A stretch of 64,000 nucleotides of DNA from Pedobacter sp. PF22-3 (GCF_026239555.1 NZ_JAPIVP010000008.1:124001-188000); one strand, 5' to 3'; counted from the stretch's first letter, positions 8,725-17,934 are shown. Translations and numbers: made by a program. The notes: a model not told the origin generated them from the sequence alone.

Positions 8725-8752
8725 GCTGCGCTTAACTCTACGGACAGGATAG
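8725..8752. repeat. 28-bp repeat flanking family A copy 2 (right)
   Basis: GCTGCGCTTAACTCTACGGA followed by CAGGATAG is the second copy of the sequence at 8381. With the bases before it, it forms a hairpin TCCGTAG / CTACGGA. Confidence 0.55.
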
Positions 8753-8760
8753 GCAGGGAA

Positions 8761-9144
8761 TTATTGCGCACAAGGCCCGTCAGGAATTTCTTTGCTGATT
8801 TTAAGCACTTTCATGACCACTAAAGTCGAATCAAAATCACTGGAAACGATACTGGTATCAGATTTCGCAAAATAACCTTCCAACTCTACGTATACTGGTT
8901 CGTAAGGTTTTTCAAAGCCTAAATTGCTATAAGAAAGTTCTAAGTTTTTTACGCTGTCTTTAACCCAATACTCTCGCCCATCTTCGCATAACGTAAAAGA
9001 TTTCACCTCAGGACCAAAACTATATAAACCTTTAACAGTTTTCAGGTTACTTTTTTCTCCTTCGGCTTTATCGTTCCTGTTACAAGCTGTAGCGGCTACG
9101 CCAAGGAGCACAACGAATACAATTGCTTGTTTAAATAACTTCAT
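8761..9144 (-). CDS. Small lipoprotein of unknown function
   Basis: A 127-residue protein with a lipoprotein signal peptide: a hydrophobic stretch 8-18 and a lipobox ending at Cys21 (AATAC). The mature part is a small, mostly beta-rich domain with the segment YSFGPEVKSFTLCEDGREYWVKD split by a second cysteine, and a C-terminal PDGPCAQ. No family was recognised with certainty. It resembles the NlpE-like small lipoproteins of Bacteroidota only loosely. It lies 1 base downstream of the LolC/E-like permease gene and is probably its cotranscribed partner. Confidence 0.8.
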   Translation of the reverse strand: MKLFKQAIVFVVLLGVAATACNRNDKAEGEKSNLKTVKGLYSFGPEVKSFTLCEDGREYWVKDSVKNLELSYSNLGFEKPYEPVYVELEGYFAKSDTSIVSSDFDSTLVVMKVLKISKEIPDGPCAQ

Positions 9145-9145
9145 T

Positions 9146-10381
9146 TTATATAGTTTGATTAATTTGATCTATCTTTTTAACACTTAAATTGGATGACAAA
9201 GCAGATGCCAAAAATGAGAAGATACCTACTGTAACAAAAACTAAAACAAAATCTTTCCATTTTAATGCGATTGGATAAGAACTTACCAGTGTTTTGTTTA
9301 CTTCATCGCCCATTTTAATAAAACCATAGGTATGCTGAAAATAATAAAATATAATTCCTATAATTAAACCCAGTACGCAGCCAGACATGGTGATCATCAT
9401 GCCCTCAAATAAAAATATTCGTTTGATTAATTTTTTGCCCGCGCCTAAACTGCTTAGAATGGCAACATCCTTTACCTTATCAATTACCAACATGGTTAAC
9501 GACCCTATAATGTTAAATATAGCAATAATGAGGATAAATGTAAGGATAATATATACTGCCCATTTTTCGGTGTTTAAAATGTGATAGAGCGATTTATTTT
9601 GCTCGGCCTGATTTCTGACTTCATAATCTTTACCAGCCTTTTCGATTATTTCGTTTTTAAAATCATCTACATCAACACCGGGCTGCAGATTGATCTCAAT
9701 AGCAGACACATTTTTGTCTTCTCCAAGTAGTTCTCGGGCAAAATCTAGTGGAACAATGATCCCATTATCGAAATCTTGTTGTACCTCAAAAACACCACTT
9801 ACCCTAATATTTTTTACAACAAAATCGTCGGCCGGATTTATTGTATTTACTGCGATATCCTTCTTTGGCGAATAAATTTCCAGCTCGGTGAAAGGATCCA
9901 CAGTATTAACAGCCAAATAACTTTGCAGGGCCGAACCAATTACCGCATTGTCACCACTCTTATTATGCAGTATAAAACGGCCTTCTTTAATGGTACTGTC
10001 TAATTTGGCGTTCTTTAAATAATCTAAACTTACACCTTTAACCATCCCAACAGCTTGCTTGTTATTATATTTTAACAAGGCATTTTCTTGCAACACCTCG
10101 GTAAAAGCAGCAACATCCTTATTTTTTCTCAGCTGATTAAAGTAGCTTGTATTTGGATCAAAGGTTTTCCCCCTGGCTGGTGTAATCGCAATTTGCGGTG
10201 TAATGGTATCGAACATATTCAACACCACTGTTTCTAAACCGTTAAATACCGAAAGGATAATAATTAAAGCTGCGCTCCCTACCATTACCCCTACCATTGA
10301 TATACCCGAAATCAGGTTAATGGCATTGGTTGATTTTTTGGCAAAAAGATACCTTTTGGCAATGTAAAACGATGTATTCAC
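9146..10381 (-). CDS. LolC/E-like ABC transporter permease (FtsX family)
   Basis: A protein of about 411 residues with the topology of lipoprotein-releasing permeases: one N-terminal transmembrane segment (INLISGISMVGVMVGSAAL), a large periplasmic MacB-like core, and three C-terminal segments after the ILTFILIIAIFNIIGSL stretch. In the family it works with an ATPase (LolD-like) to move lipoproteins from the inner to the outer membrane; no ATPase gene is in the window. A GTG start at 10381 is preferred because it yields V/MNTSFYIAKRYLFAKKS, the usual beginning. The ATG at 10474 would add 31 residues encoded by CATCTTAC repeats. Confidence 0.82.
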   Translation of the reverse strand: MNTSFYIAKRYLFAKKSTNAINLISGISMVGVMVGSAALIIILSVFNGLETVVLNMFDTITPQIAITPARGKTFDPNTSYFNQLRKNKDVAAFTEVLQENALLKYNNKQAVGMVKGVSLDYLKNAKLDSTIKEGRFILHNKSGDNAVIGSALQSYLAVNTVDPFTELEIYSPKKDIAVNTINPADDFVVKNIRVSGVFEVQQDFDNGIIVPLDFARELLGEDKNVSAIEINLQPGVDVDDFKNEIIEKAGKDYEVRNQAEQNKSLYHILNTEKWAVYIILTFILIIAIFNIIGSLTMLVIDKVKDVAILSSLGAGKKLIKRIFLFEGMMITMSGCVLGLIIGIIFYYFQHTYGFIKMGDEVNKTLVSSYPIALKWKDFVLVFVTVGIFSFLASALSSNLSVKKIDQINQTI

Positions 10382-10401
10382 AGCAGTAAAGATAGTTAAA
10401 A

Positions 10402-10450
10402 TGTAAGATGGCAGTAATGTAAGATGAAATAAGTAAGATGGAATATGTGA
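10402..10450. repeat. Imperfect GTAAGATG tandem motif
   Basis: The motif (A/G)TAAGATG occurs at about 13-16 base steps in TGTAAGATGGCAGTAATGTA, then AGATGAAATAAGTAAGATGG and TGTGAGATGG. It lies between the MBL hydrolase gene and the permease gene. A similar string occurs near 30553-30575. It is a low-complexity intergenic sequence without a known role. Confidence 0.45.
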
Positions 10451-10492
10451 GATGGTTATTACATCATCCTTCATCCGTTTTACATTTTTACA

Positions 10493-11131
10493 TCAAAAAA
10501 ACGGGTTATGTTGTTTTTCAAAACCAATGCTTGTTGCTGGCCCATGACCAGGATAAACTTTGGTTTCATCAGGTAAGACAAAAAGCTTATCAGAAATGTT
10601 TTGGATTAATTGCTGATGGTTACCGCCTGGCAGATCTGTACGGCCGATACTACCGTAAAAAAGCACATCACCACCTATTAATATATGATCAGCAGCGCTA
10701 TAAAAACATAAATGTGCCGGTGAATGTCCGGGCGCAAAAATTAAATCCAGTTTGCTATCGCCAAAAGAAATAGTTCCTGTTTCGGGCAAGAAGGTATCAG
10801 GCAAGGGGGATACCTCATAACGGGTAAAGCCCATGGATGGCGCATAACCGGGAACTGCATTTAAAATCGGTAATTCGCCCTGATGAAACTGCGGTTTTAA
10901 ACCATAGGTTTCGGACACAAATTTATTGCCGAAAACATGATCGAGATGGCAATGTGTATTAAGCAATAAAACAGGTTTTAAACTTTCCTGTGTGATGAAA
11001 GCGGCTAATTCATTTTGCTCAAAACCCTCGTACATACCTGGATCGATGATGACACATTCTTTGGTTTCATCGTAAAGTACATAGGTATTTTCGCTGTAAG
11101 CGTTAAAAGTAAAAGTTTTTACTGTAATCAT
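10493..11131 (-). CDS. Metallo-beta-lactamase-fold hydrolase (glyoxalase II-like)
   Basis: A 212-residue cytoplasmic hydrolase of the MBL superfamily. The binuclear zinc site is complete: His60, His62, Asp64 and His65 in THCHLDH, a later His in GHSPAHLCFY, the bridging Asp of IGGDVLF, and the final His of the EKQHNPFF tail. YPGHGPAT is also typical. This short form is usually annotated as hydroxyacylglutathione hydrolase-like, but it lacks the C-terminal substrate domain of true glyoxalase II, so the substrate is unknown. It is read in the same direction as the permease below it, with 111 bases between. Confidence 0.85.
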   Translation of the reverse strand: MITVKTFTFNAYSENTYVLYDETKECVIIDPGMYEGFEQNELAAFITQESLKPVLLLNTHCHLDHVFGNKFVSETYGLKPQFHQGELPILNAVPGYAPSMGFTRYEVSPLPDTFLPETGTISFGDSKLDLIFAPGHSPAHLCFYSAADHILIGGDVLFYGSIGRTDLPGGNHQQLIQNISDKLFVLPDETKVYPGHGPATSIGFEKQHNPFF

Positions 11132-11146
11132 AAGTCTTAGAAAAAG

Positions 11147-11164
11147 CCTGTTTCCCGAAACAGG
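11147..11164 (-). terminator. Terminator after gldD
   Basis: CCTGTTTCCCGAAACAGG is a perfect 7-bp stem. On the minus strand it is followed by CTTTTTCT. It lies 15 bases past the gldD stop and just before the start of the MBL hydrolase gene. Confidence 0.65.
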
Positions 11165-11179
11165 ATAATAATTAATAAA

Positions 11180-11767
11180 TTAATTTTTCCACCTGAAGGT
11201 AGAAATCAAGGTATCGATATCTTTTTTAATAAATTTAACAACGGGCTCAATAGAATCATATTGTGGGCGTTCATTAAAGTATAAAGCGCCTCTAAAATAA
11301 TGTTTAGCACTGTCTGTTAAAAAAAACTGAACTGAAGAAGCCGTATTCCCTTCAATGGCGTAGTAAACGCCATAAACTTTACGGTCAGGGAAATTGATGA
11401 TTTTCTGATCAATCGCACTTGCCTTTATGGTATGTTTGAAAGCCAGTTTACGTGCATCTTCAACCATCTCGTCGTATTCGCTTTTACCCGAAACATCGTA
11501 ATAAGTTAAATGCAAAAAGCCATTAAACTGTTTAAAGTGCAAATTGTACCAGTTCTTTTGAGCATCACGGCTTTGATCTTGCTCTATTACCGAATAGGTA
11601 GGATATTTAAACGTAAAGGGAACAGGCTTGGTAAATGTTGTATAGACTTTTTTAGGAAATACGATCCTGAAATAAGCTTTTGGCTTGGGGCTGTAATCAT
11701 GATCCTGACAAGCTGTTATGAACAAAAGCAGTACAAATGGAACACAGATCAGTTGTTTTAGTTTCAT
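11180..11767 (-). CDS. gldD: Gliding motility lipoprotein GldD
   Basis: A 195-residue lipoprotein with lipobox Cys20 (FITAC). The segment right after it, YSPKPKAYFRIVFPKKVY, is the conserved opening of GldD, and the FPFTFKYP-like stretch and the C-terminal DIDTLISTFRW also fit. In Flavobacterium, GldD is needed for gliding and for type IX secretion. The family is also present in Sphingobacteriaceae that do not visibly glide, so its role here may be in type IX secretion. It lies downstream of aroE, which is common in this phylum only in part. Confidence 0.82.
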   Translation of the reverse strand: MKLKQLICVPFVLLLFITACQDHDYSPKPKAYFRIVFPKKVYTTFTKPVPFTFKYPTYSVIEQDQSRDAQKNWYNLHFKQFNGFLHLTYYDVSGKSEYDEMVEDARKLAFKHTIKASAIDQKIINFPDRKVYGVYYAIEGNTASSVQFFLTDSAKHYFRGALYFNERPQYDSIEPVVKFIKKDIDTLISTFRWKN

Positions 11768-11844
11768 AGCATTTTATCAAGGATTTTTTCCGTGATCTTA
11801 GGGAGCAGGCTGTTGTTAATATCGCAGTTACAACAAGTTTATCA

Positions 11845-12588
11845 TTATTTATTCCAGATTGCCCAAGCTTTTTCGGCCTGTTTGTAAAGCATTTCCAAAC
11901 CATTTTTAACTGCCGCACCGCGTTCAGCGGCTTTAGCCAAAAATGTGGTCTCCAGCGGATTGTACACTAAATCGTAAGCCAAATGCCCTGATCCCACTAA
12001 ACTGTAATCAATTTCCGGAAAGGTATCAATATTTGGGGACATCCCCAAGGGCGTGGTATTGATTAACAACTGGTGAGAAGTTAAAATTTCTGGTGTAATT
12101 TCTGAATATAGAAGAGCACCAGGAACAGCAGTTCTTACCACCACCTGGTATTGGATATTCAATTTTTCTAAAACATATTTTACAGCTTTAGCCGCGCCAC
12201 CATCGCCTAAAACAAGTGCTTTGGTGTGGTGTGGACCTAACAACGGTTTTAGCGATTCTTCAAAACCATATGCATCGGTATTATAACCTTTTAAATAGGT
12301 TTCACCTTCAAATTTTTTGATCGAAATACAATTTACGGCACCAATTTTTTCTGCAGCTTCATCTACCTCATTTAAGTAGCACAGCACGTTAACTTTATGC
12401 GGAATAGTTACATTAAGGCCACATAGCGATGGGTTCTCACTCAGCAAGTCTGGCAGCGATTTGATATCGCCAATAGGAAAAAGCTCATATTGATGATCGG
12501 TAATGCCCTCATTCTGAAACTTCTCAGTGAAATATTTTTTCGAAAAGGAGTGAGAAAGCGGGTACCCGATTAGACCGTATGTTTTCAT
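11845..12588 (-). CDS. aroE: Shikimate dehydrogenase
   Basis: A 247-residue NADP-linked enzyme that reduces 3-dehydroshikimate to shikimate in chorismate synthesis. Shikimate-binding SxS lies in GYPLSHSFSKKYF (8-20). The catalytic Lys is in NVTIPHKVN (near residue 66) and the catalytic Asp in GYNTDAYGF (near 101). The nucleotide loop is VLGDGGAAKAV, with Asp where many homologues have Ala or Thr (GAGGA), which probably leaves function intact. Length is slightly short but normal for the phylum. It precedes gldD by 77 bases. Confidence 0.95.
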   Translation of the reverse strand: MKTYGLIGYPLSHSFSKKYFTEKFQNEGITDHQYELFPIGDIKSLPDLLSENPSLCGLNVTIPHKVNVLCYLNEVDEAAEKIGAVNCISIKKFEGETYLKGYNTDAYGFEESLKPLLGPHHTKALVLGDGGAAKAVKYVLEKLNIQYQVVVRTAVPGALLYSEITPEILTSHQLLINTTPLGMSPNIDTFPEIDYSLVGSGHLAYDLVYNPLETTFLAKAAERGAAVKNGLEMLYKQAEKAWAIWNK

Positions 12589-12603
12589 ATTGATATAACA
12601 AGC

Positions 12604-12636
12604 AAACCTTACAGGTTTTTGAAACCTGTAAGGTTT
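12604..12636 (-). terminator. Hairpin between the comA-like gene and aroE
   Basis: AAACCTTACAGGTTTTTGAA continues into ACCTGTAAGGTTT, giving a perfect 13-bp stem with a TTTGA-type loop. On the minus strand the downstream side has few T residues, so it may be a repeat or processing hairpin rather than a strong terminator. Confidence 0.5.
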
Positions 12637-12672
12637 ATTTAACTATGCGCCTCGCAACGACGGATTTTGTCT

Positions 12673-13440
12673 TTATTTTACCTGGTTAAGGAAATAGTCG
12701 AAAGTATCTCCCCTTAATCCTAAGCGAATGGTTTCTAAAGGAATTACTTCTGCCGGGGCAATATTACCCAGGTTTACATTGCTACCAATCAACTTAATAA
12801 ACCAAACCTGCTGTTCTTTCTGAGGAGCCTCCCAGATAATGGTTTCTTCAGGAATCTGTGTTAAAATTTCATCAACCAATCCTTCCCTTACTTCGCCGCT
12901 TCCACGGTAAATACCTACATTACCACCTTCTCGGGCTTCTGCAATCACTTTCCATGAGCCCGCCTCAAGTTCGGCCTGCATTAATTTAATCCACTTATAT
13001 GGTGCAAATATTTTGGCTGCATCTTTACTACCAACTTCCGAAATTACAGTTACCTGCTTAGAGAGTTCGCTGATAAAACCACATTTCTTGTCGTGTTCAA
13101 TTTCGATGGAACCGTCAGATACTTCTGCGTATTCCATTCCATATTGATCTAAAACACGCTGATAATCTGAAAACTGGTTACGGATGATAAAGGCTTCAAA
13201 TAATGTACCTCCGAAATAGGTAGGAATGCCTGCACTTTTATATAAAGCTAATTTTTCTTTAAGGTTTGGTGTTACATGCGATGTTGCCCAACCTAATTTT
13301 ACGATATCAGTATGTACGCCGGCAACTTCAATAAAATCTTCAACCTGGCGTAGGCTCAATCCCTTATCCATAACCATTGTTAAGCCTTTTTGGCGCGGTT
13401 TAGCTGGACGTTCGGGAACGTTTAATAATGGATAATTCAT
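12673..13440 (-). CDS. Phosphosulfolactate synthase (ComA family)
   Basis: A 255-residue TIM-barrel protein of the ComA family, which adds sulfite to phosphoenolpyruvate to make phosphosulfolactate. Family stretches are RPAKPRQKGLTMVMDKGLS near the start, DIVKLGWATS (near 45), GIPTYFGGTLFEAF, EISDGS-like YAEVSDGSIEI, and GNVGIYRGSGEVREGL. In methanogens the enzyme starts coenzyme M synthesis, which Bacteroidota do not make. A role in supplying sulfonate for sulfonolipids is an inference (see findings). It lies upstream of aroE and gldD in the same direction. Catalytic residues were not verified individually. Confidence 0.85.
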   Translation of the reverse strand: MNYPLLNVPERPAKPRQKGLTMVMDKGLSLRQVEDFIEVAGVHTDIVKLGWATSHVTPNLKEKLALYKSAGIPTYFGGTLFEAFIIRNQFSDYQRVLDQYGMEYAEVSDGSIEIEHDKKCGFISELSKQVTVISEVGSKDAAKIFAPYKWIKLMQAELEAGSWKVIAEAREGGNVGIYRGSGEVREGLVDEILTQIPEETIIWEAPQKEQQVWFIKLIGSNVNLGNIAPAEVIPLETIRLGLRGDTFDYFLNQVK

Positions 13441-13500
13441 ATGCGTACAAAAGTGAAAAAAATTTTGAGATTTATTTGTTAAATTTTTCTCACAAGCTCG

Positions 13501-14904
13501 TTACCTTATATATCTGTTTATAACATTCAGAATAGCACTATTATCCTGTAATTGCGGTAAATATTCAAATAAAATATAGTGTTTATCAGGGTCTGTTGTT
13601 AAAGCCGTTTCCAGATATCCGAGCGCATCGCCATAGTTCCCCAAGGCAAAAAGATAGGCCACCATCCTGTAATACAGTTCTGCAGCTTCCGGATTATTCT
13701 TAATGGCCTCTGCCATTGTTTCTGCTGCTTCCAATAATTTCCCCTGCTCGTAAAGTACGGTACTAAAATCCAGCCAGGCTTCAATATCCAAAGGATTAAA
13801 CTCCAATACTTTTTCGTATGCTTCTATCGATTCATCAATCTGGCCTAATTTATAATAAGCATCAGCCATAGCAAACCAGAAATCAGCATTTTCAGCCTCC
13901 AAATCAATTGCCTTTTTATAAAAATGCAGCGATTCGAAATAACGTTCTTCGAAATTCAGTGTAACACCAATCCCAAACCAGGCATCAGCCATTTTAGGAT
14001 CCATTTTTACTGATTTTTTATAATAAGAACGGGCTTCGTCCATTTTTTCCAGTTTCTCGTAACATTCGCCAATGGCACAATAAGTATCGGCATTAGGCTG
14101 TTCATATTCGAAAGTCTGTTTGTAAACCTCTATCGCCTCATCGTATTTATCGAGCTGTACAAGCGCATTTCCCTTATTAAAATAGGCTGAACTAAAATCT
14201 TCTTTAATCAGGATGGCATAATCGTAAGCGTCGATCGCTTTTTCGAAAAGGTTCAGCTTGTGGAAACTATTGCCCAAATTATACCAGGCCGCATAAGAAT
14301 AGGGATCGGTATCAATGTATTGCTGATAAAACTTAATACTTTCTTCTTGTTTATCTAATACATCATAACAAAAAGCCAGCTCATACAAACCATCCTGGTT
14401 TTCCATATTTTGCTCTAAACTGAGTTTAATATAGGTAATGGCACTTTCATAATCGCCCATGCTCTGGTAAACATAAGCCATCTGCAATAAAATTTCATCA
14501 GTACTTTCGGCCAGTCCCAAAGCTTTTTCATAGTTTTCCAAAGCCTCATCAAAACGTTCGGTATTTTGAAAAATATTACCGCGGAGCAAATAAATATCTG
14601 GCTCAGACGACTCTAAAAGTTCGGCCTTTTGCAAAGCAATAAAAGCCTTTTCATTATTGTTGGTTAAGATGTAAAGGTGGGCCTGTTTAATTAAAAATAC
14701 TGTTGCATAAGGATGTTGACTGATTGCAAAATCAACTACCTGCAAAGCTTTGACCGGATCATTTTTCTCAATGTAAAAATCTACAATGTATTCGAATGCA
14801 CCTGCGTCGAAAAAATACTGATCCTGGTTCCGGAGCATTTCTTCGTAACGCTCTACCGAACGTTGTGCATCTTCGTTGGATTCAAAAAAGAATTCTTCTT
14901 CCAT
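13501..14904 (-). CDS. Tetratricopeptide repeat protein
   Basis: A 467-residue protein made almost wholly of TPR units, about eleven in all, with the usual spacing of 34 residues. Clear units include DIYLLRGNIFQNTERFDEAL, SAYFNKGNALVQLDKYDEAI and AWLDFSTVLYEQGKLLEAAE. There is no signal peptide or membrane segment and the N-terminus is very acidic (MEEEFFFESNED), so it is probably cytoplasmic and mediates protein contacts. The partner is unknown. It begins the leftward gene run that continues with the ComA-like enzyme 60 bases on. Confidence 0.9.
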   Translation of the reverse strand: MEEEFFFESNEDAQRSVERYEEMLRNQDQYFFDAGAFEYIVDFYIEKNDPVKALQVVDFAISQHPYATVFLIKQAHLYILTNNNEKAFIALQKAELLESSEPDIYLLRGNIFQNTERFDEALENYEKALGLAESTDEILLQMAYVYQSMGDYESAITYIKLSLEQNMENQDGLYELAFCYDVLDKQEESIKFYQQYIDTDPYSYAAWYNLGNSFHKLNLFEKAIDAYDYAILIKEDFSSAYFNKGNALVQLDKYDEAIEVYKQTFEYEQPNADTYCAIGECYEKLEKMDEARSYYKKSVKMDPKMADAWFGIGVTLNFEERYFESLHFYKKAIDLEAENADFWFAMADAYYKLGQIDESIEAYEKVLEFNPLDIEAWLDFSTVLYEQGKLLEAAETMAEAIKNNPEAAELYYRMVAYLFALGNYGDALGYLETALTTDPDKHYILFEYLPQLQDNSAILNVINRYIR

Positions 14905-15307
14905 ATATTATACTATTAAAGAACCGTGCCAATTAGCAGAAAAACACATTATAAGTTTAACGATTTTAATTATCCGTTTTTAAAATAATTATTAACATCA
15001 ACAGATACAAACACTGTAAACAGCTGAATATAAAGCGTATTAACTGTGATTAAGATGTGTGGATAATCGATAGATTTTTTGCAACATCGCGGTTCCTTTT
15101 CCCTTCTTTTACAAAAATACTATAAATTTATGGTATATGCGTAATTAAGAAGTCAGGAAAGGATTAGTCGTTTTTGCTCTGTTTGCTACAAATACCTTTG
15201 CACAAAGATTGCCAGATTGTTTATATTCTTGATACAAGGAGAAAAGAGGGGTGCAACTAATGGTTGTTCAGGAATAAAAGATTTTATTGCAGGTCAGGCT
15301 ATTATAG

Positions 15308-15416
15308 AATTCGTCATTGCGAGGAGGTACGACGACGCAATCTTACTACTATGGGCTATAGCGATCGTTGTAAGATTGCTTCGTCGGCTGAAAAAGCCTT
15401 CTCGCAATGACGAATT
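15308..15416. repeat. REP element, GTCATTGCGAG family
   Basis: AATTCGTCATTGCGAGGAGG at the left pairs with CTTCTCGCAATGACGAATT at the right, and inside them CGCAATCTTAC pairs with GTAAGATTGCTTCG. The sequence GTCATTGCGAGGAG...CGAAGCAATC is a REP type found in many bacterial genomes (general knowledge). The rest of the 519-base gap 14905-15423 holds the upstream region of the TPR gene and nothing else recognised. Confidence 0.8.
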
Positions 15417-15423
15417 GTTGATA

Positions 15424-17934
15424 TTATTTTTCTTTCTCTAAATCTGCTGCACCTTTTTTAAATAATTCGGCCTGTTTGCTCAATTTTGCTTTTGCTTCTC
15501 CGCTTGCAGCATCCGACTGTTTCGCTTTGCCCTGTGCAGTTGCAGTATAAGCACCAGCAAGTTGTTTATTTAAATAAGGCTGTAATTTTAATCTTTCAAT
15601 AGCATTGCCAATGTTCGCTATGCCTTGCTCGGTAACTGCAGGATTAGTATTGGCTCTTAAATACTGAAAATACTGACCAACCACTCCAAATACTTTATCC
15701 CTATCCCCTGTAAGCATAATGTTATCATAAAATGCCTGATAATCATCTTTTGGATCGTTGATGTATAAGGATGCGATTGAAGGTGCAATATGCGCTCTCG
15801 TATCTTCATCTAAGGATGCTATGGCAGACATCGTTTCCTGTGGCGCCAGTTTGGCCAGGCCATCCACACCAGCAGCAATTACCTTGTAAGATCTATCTTT
15901 TAAACTTGCTAACACTAAAGCTTTATAGGTTTGGTCTCCCGTTTCGGCCAATTTTACAATGGCAGCCGATCTTGCATCGGTGTTTTTATCTGTTTTGGCA
16001 ATCTGAAGTAAAATTGGTAAAGCTGCTGCTTTAATCTGGGCATCTTCTAAGTTAATGCCTGCAATACTTAAGGCGCGTAAATCTGCTGATTTATCTTTTA
16101 AGCCTTCCAATAGCACCATCTGACCGCTTTGGGCTTTGCTCTGCATAATAAATTGCAAGGCCTCAATTCTATTGGCATAACTTGGCGCATTTTTGTATTG
16201 AAAATAATAGTTCTCAGCCGTTTTATTATCATTGGTTTCGCCAACTAAAATTTTATCTACATCAAAATCGATTAAATCCGGTTTGGCACTCACCTCAAAA
16301 CCAAAATTCTGCTCCCGGCTATTGATCAGAACTTCTTTCCTGATTTTTTTACCTCCGGCATAAATATCAAGTTTAATCGGCAACGTAAAGGTCTGTACAC
16401 TGGCATCCTGTGTTTGTTTAACTTTAATGGTTGCTTTACCATTATCATAGCCATAATCAATGCTTAAAATCGGGTGACCACCATTGTAATACCACTGATT
16501 AAAATAAGGGCTCCAATCTTTTCCGGTAACATCTTCCATAGCTAAACGCAATTGGTGTGTTTCGCCATTTTTAAAGGCATTGGTGGTAAGGTAACGGTTA
16601 AGCGACTTGTAGAAAGCTTCATCGCCCATTTGGTTTTTTAAGGCGTATAGAATAACAGATCCTTTAGCATAACTGATATTATCGAACATATCTTCCTTAT
16701 CGTTATAATAGAAGCGTGCCAAAACCGGACTTTCGCCTTTTTTAGTCGAACCGAGATAAGATTGTAATTTTTCGTAACGCGATTTATCTTCCGCGTCCTG
16801 GCCGGCATCACGCCCATGCCAGATGATCTCGCCAAAGGTGGCAAAAGATTCGTTCATGGTTAAGTTAGACCACGATTCGGCCGTTACATAATCGCCAAAC
16901 CACTGGTGGAAAAGCTCGTGTGCAATGGTACCTTCTTCATTTCCATCCAACAGCTCGCGGTCTGTTTTCTGTACCTGCTCGCCATGTAAAGTAGCTGTAG
17001 TATTTTCCATCGCTCCAGAAACATAATCTCTGGCTACCACTTGCGCATATTTATTCCATGGATAATCTATGCCTAATAAATTACTATAAAACTGGATCAT
17101 ATCTGGCGTTTTACCAAAAATCTGTTTGGCGTAAGGTGCGTATTTAGGCTCCAGATAATAGCTTACTTCTTTACCTTTATAATTGTCTTTCGTGATTTTA
17201 AACTCACCTATGGCCATCATAAACAAGTATGGCGAATGTGGCAAATCCATTTTCCAGGTATCGGTTCTTGTACCATCGGCATTGTTTTTTTGGCTCACCA
17301 TTTTCCCGTTTGACAGGGTAGTATATTTCGATTTTACCGTCATCGAAATTTCCTCGGTTGTTTTCTGATCGGGTTTATCGATGGTTGGAAACCAGGCAGA
17401 TGAAGATTCTGTTTCGCCCTGGGTCCAGATCTGTGTAGGCTTATTTTTGTCAGTACCATCAGGGTTGATGAAATATAAACCTTTAGCATCGGTTATGGCC
17501 GCGCTCCCCTTTACTTTCAGTTCATCAGGCTTGGCCGTGTAAGCAATATATACAGTATATTTTTCGGCATTAGTGTACTTTTTATTTAAATTGATATATA
17601 ACTTATTATCGTTATACGTGTACTTAAGTGGGGTATTCCCTTTGGTTCCAACCAAAGCAACCGTTTTAATGTCCATCCCCTGCGCATCAAGCGTTAGCGA
17701 ATCGGTGGTGTAAAAATGAGGCTTTAATGTTATCCAGGCTTTACCATAAAGGTAGCGCTTGGCATAGTCAAATGAAACATCAAGTTTGGTATGTACCAGA
17801 TCGTTAATTTTTGTTGAGGTTACGCGGTAAACGCTGAGCTTTGATTTTTCTGCAGCTTGCTCCTGCGCGAAAAGCGGATTGGCTGCAAAAACAGCGGCCA
17901 ATAGTACGCCACAGGCAATATTTTTTTTATTCAT
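15424..17934 (-). CDS. M1 family aminopeptidase with HEAT-like C-terminus
   Basis: An 836-residue zinc aminopeptidase that removes N-terminal residues from peptides. A signal peptide (1-23, ending LFAQ) sends it to the periplasm or beyond. The exopeptidase motif GAMEN is at 307-311, the zinc motif HELFHQ at 339-344, and the third ligand Glu362 in NLTMNESFA follows after 18 residues as in M1 peptidases. A HEAT-like repeat region covers roughly 600-760, where helices such as SAAIVKLAETGDQTYKALVL recur. The C-terminal 50 residues are rich in Ala, Lys and Gln. It lies 10 bases downstream of the GumN remnant. Confidence 0.93.
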   Translation of the reverse strand: MNKKNIACGVLLAAVFAANPLFAQEQAAEKSKLSVYRVTSTKINDLVHTKLDVSFDYAKRYLYGKAWITLKPHFYTTDSLTLDAQGMDIKTVALVGTKGNTPLKYTYNDNKLYINLNKKYTNAEKYTVYIAYTAKPDELKVKGSAAITDAKGLYFINPDGTDKNKPTQIWTQGETESSSAWFPTIDKPDQKTTEEISMTVKSKYTTLSNGKMVSQKNNADGTRTDTWKMDLPHSPYLFMMAIGEFKITKDNYKGKEVSYYLEPKYAPYAKQIFGKTPDMIQFYSNLLGIDYPWNKYAQVVARDYVSGAMENTTATLHGEQVQKTDRELLDGNEEGTIAHELFHQWFGDYVTAESWSNLTMNESFATFGEIIWHGRDAGQDAEDKSRYEKLQSYLGSTKKGESPVLARFYYNDKEDMFDNISYAKGSVILYALKNQMGDEAFYKSLNRYLTTNAFKNGETHQLRLAMEDVTGKDWSPYFNQWYYNGGHPILSIDYGYDNGKATIKVKQTQDASVQTFTLPIKLDIYAGGKKIRKEVLINSREQNFGFEVSAKPDLIDFDVDKILVGETNDNKTAENYYFQYKNAPSYANRIEALQFIMQSKAQSGQMVLLEGLKDKSADLRALSIAGINLEDAQIKAAALPILLQIAKTDKNTDARSAAIVKLAETGDQTYKALVLASLKDRSYKVIAAGVDGLAKLAPQETMSAIASLDEDTRAHIAPSIASLYINDPKDDYQAFYDNIMLTGDRDKVFGVVGQYFQYLRANTNPAVTEQGIANIGNAIERLKLQPYLNKQLAGAYTATAQGKAKQSDAASGEAKAKLSKQAELFKKGAADLEKEK

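Noticed and set aside
15217..15441. 74-codon open frame
   Set aside because: It is read through the REP palindrome at 15308-15416 and enters the end of the peptidase gene on the other strand; no family match.
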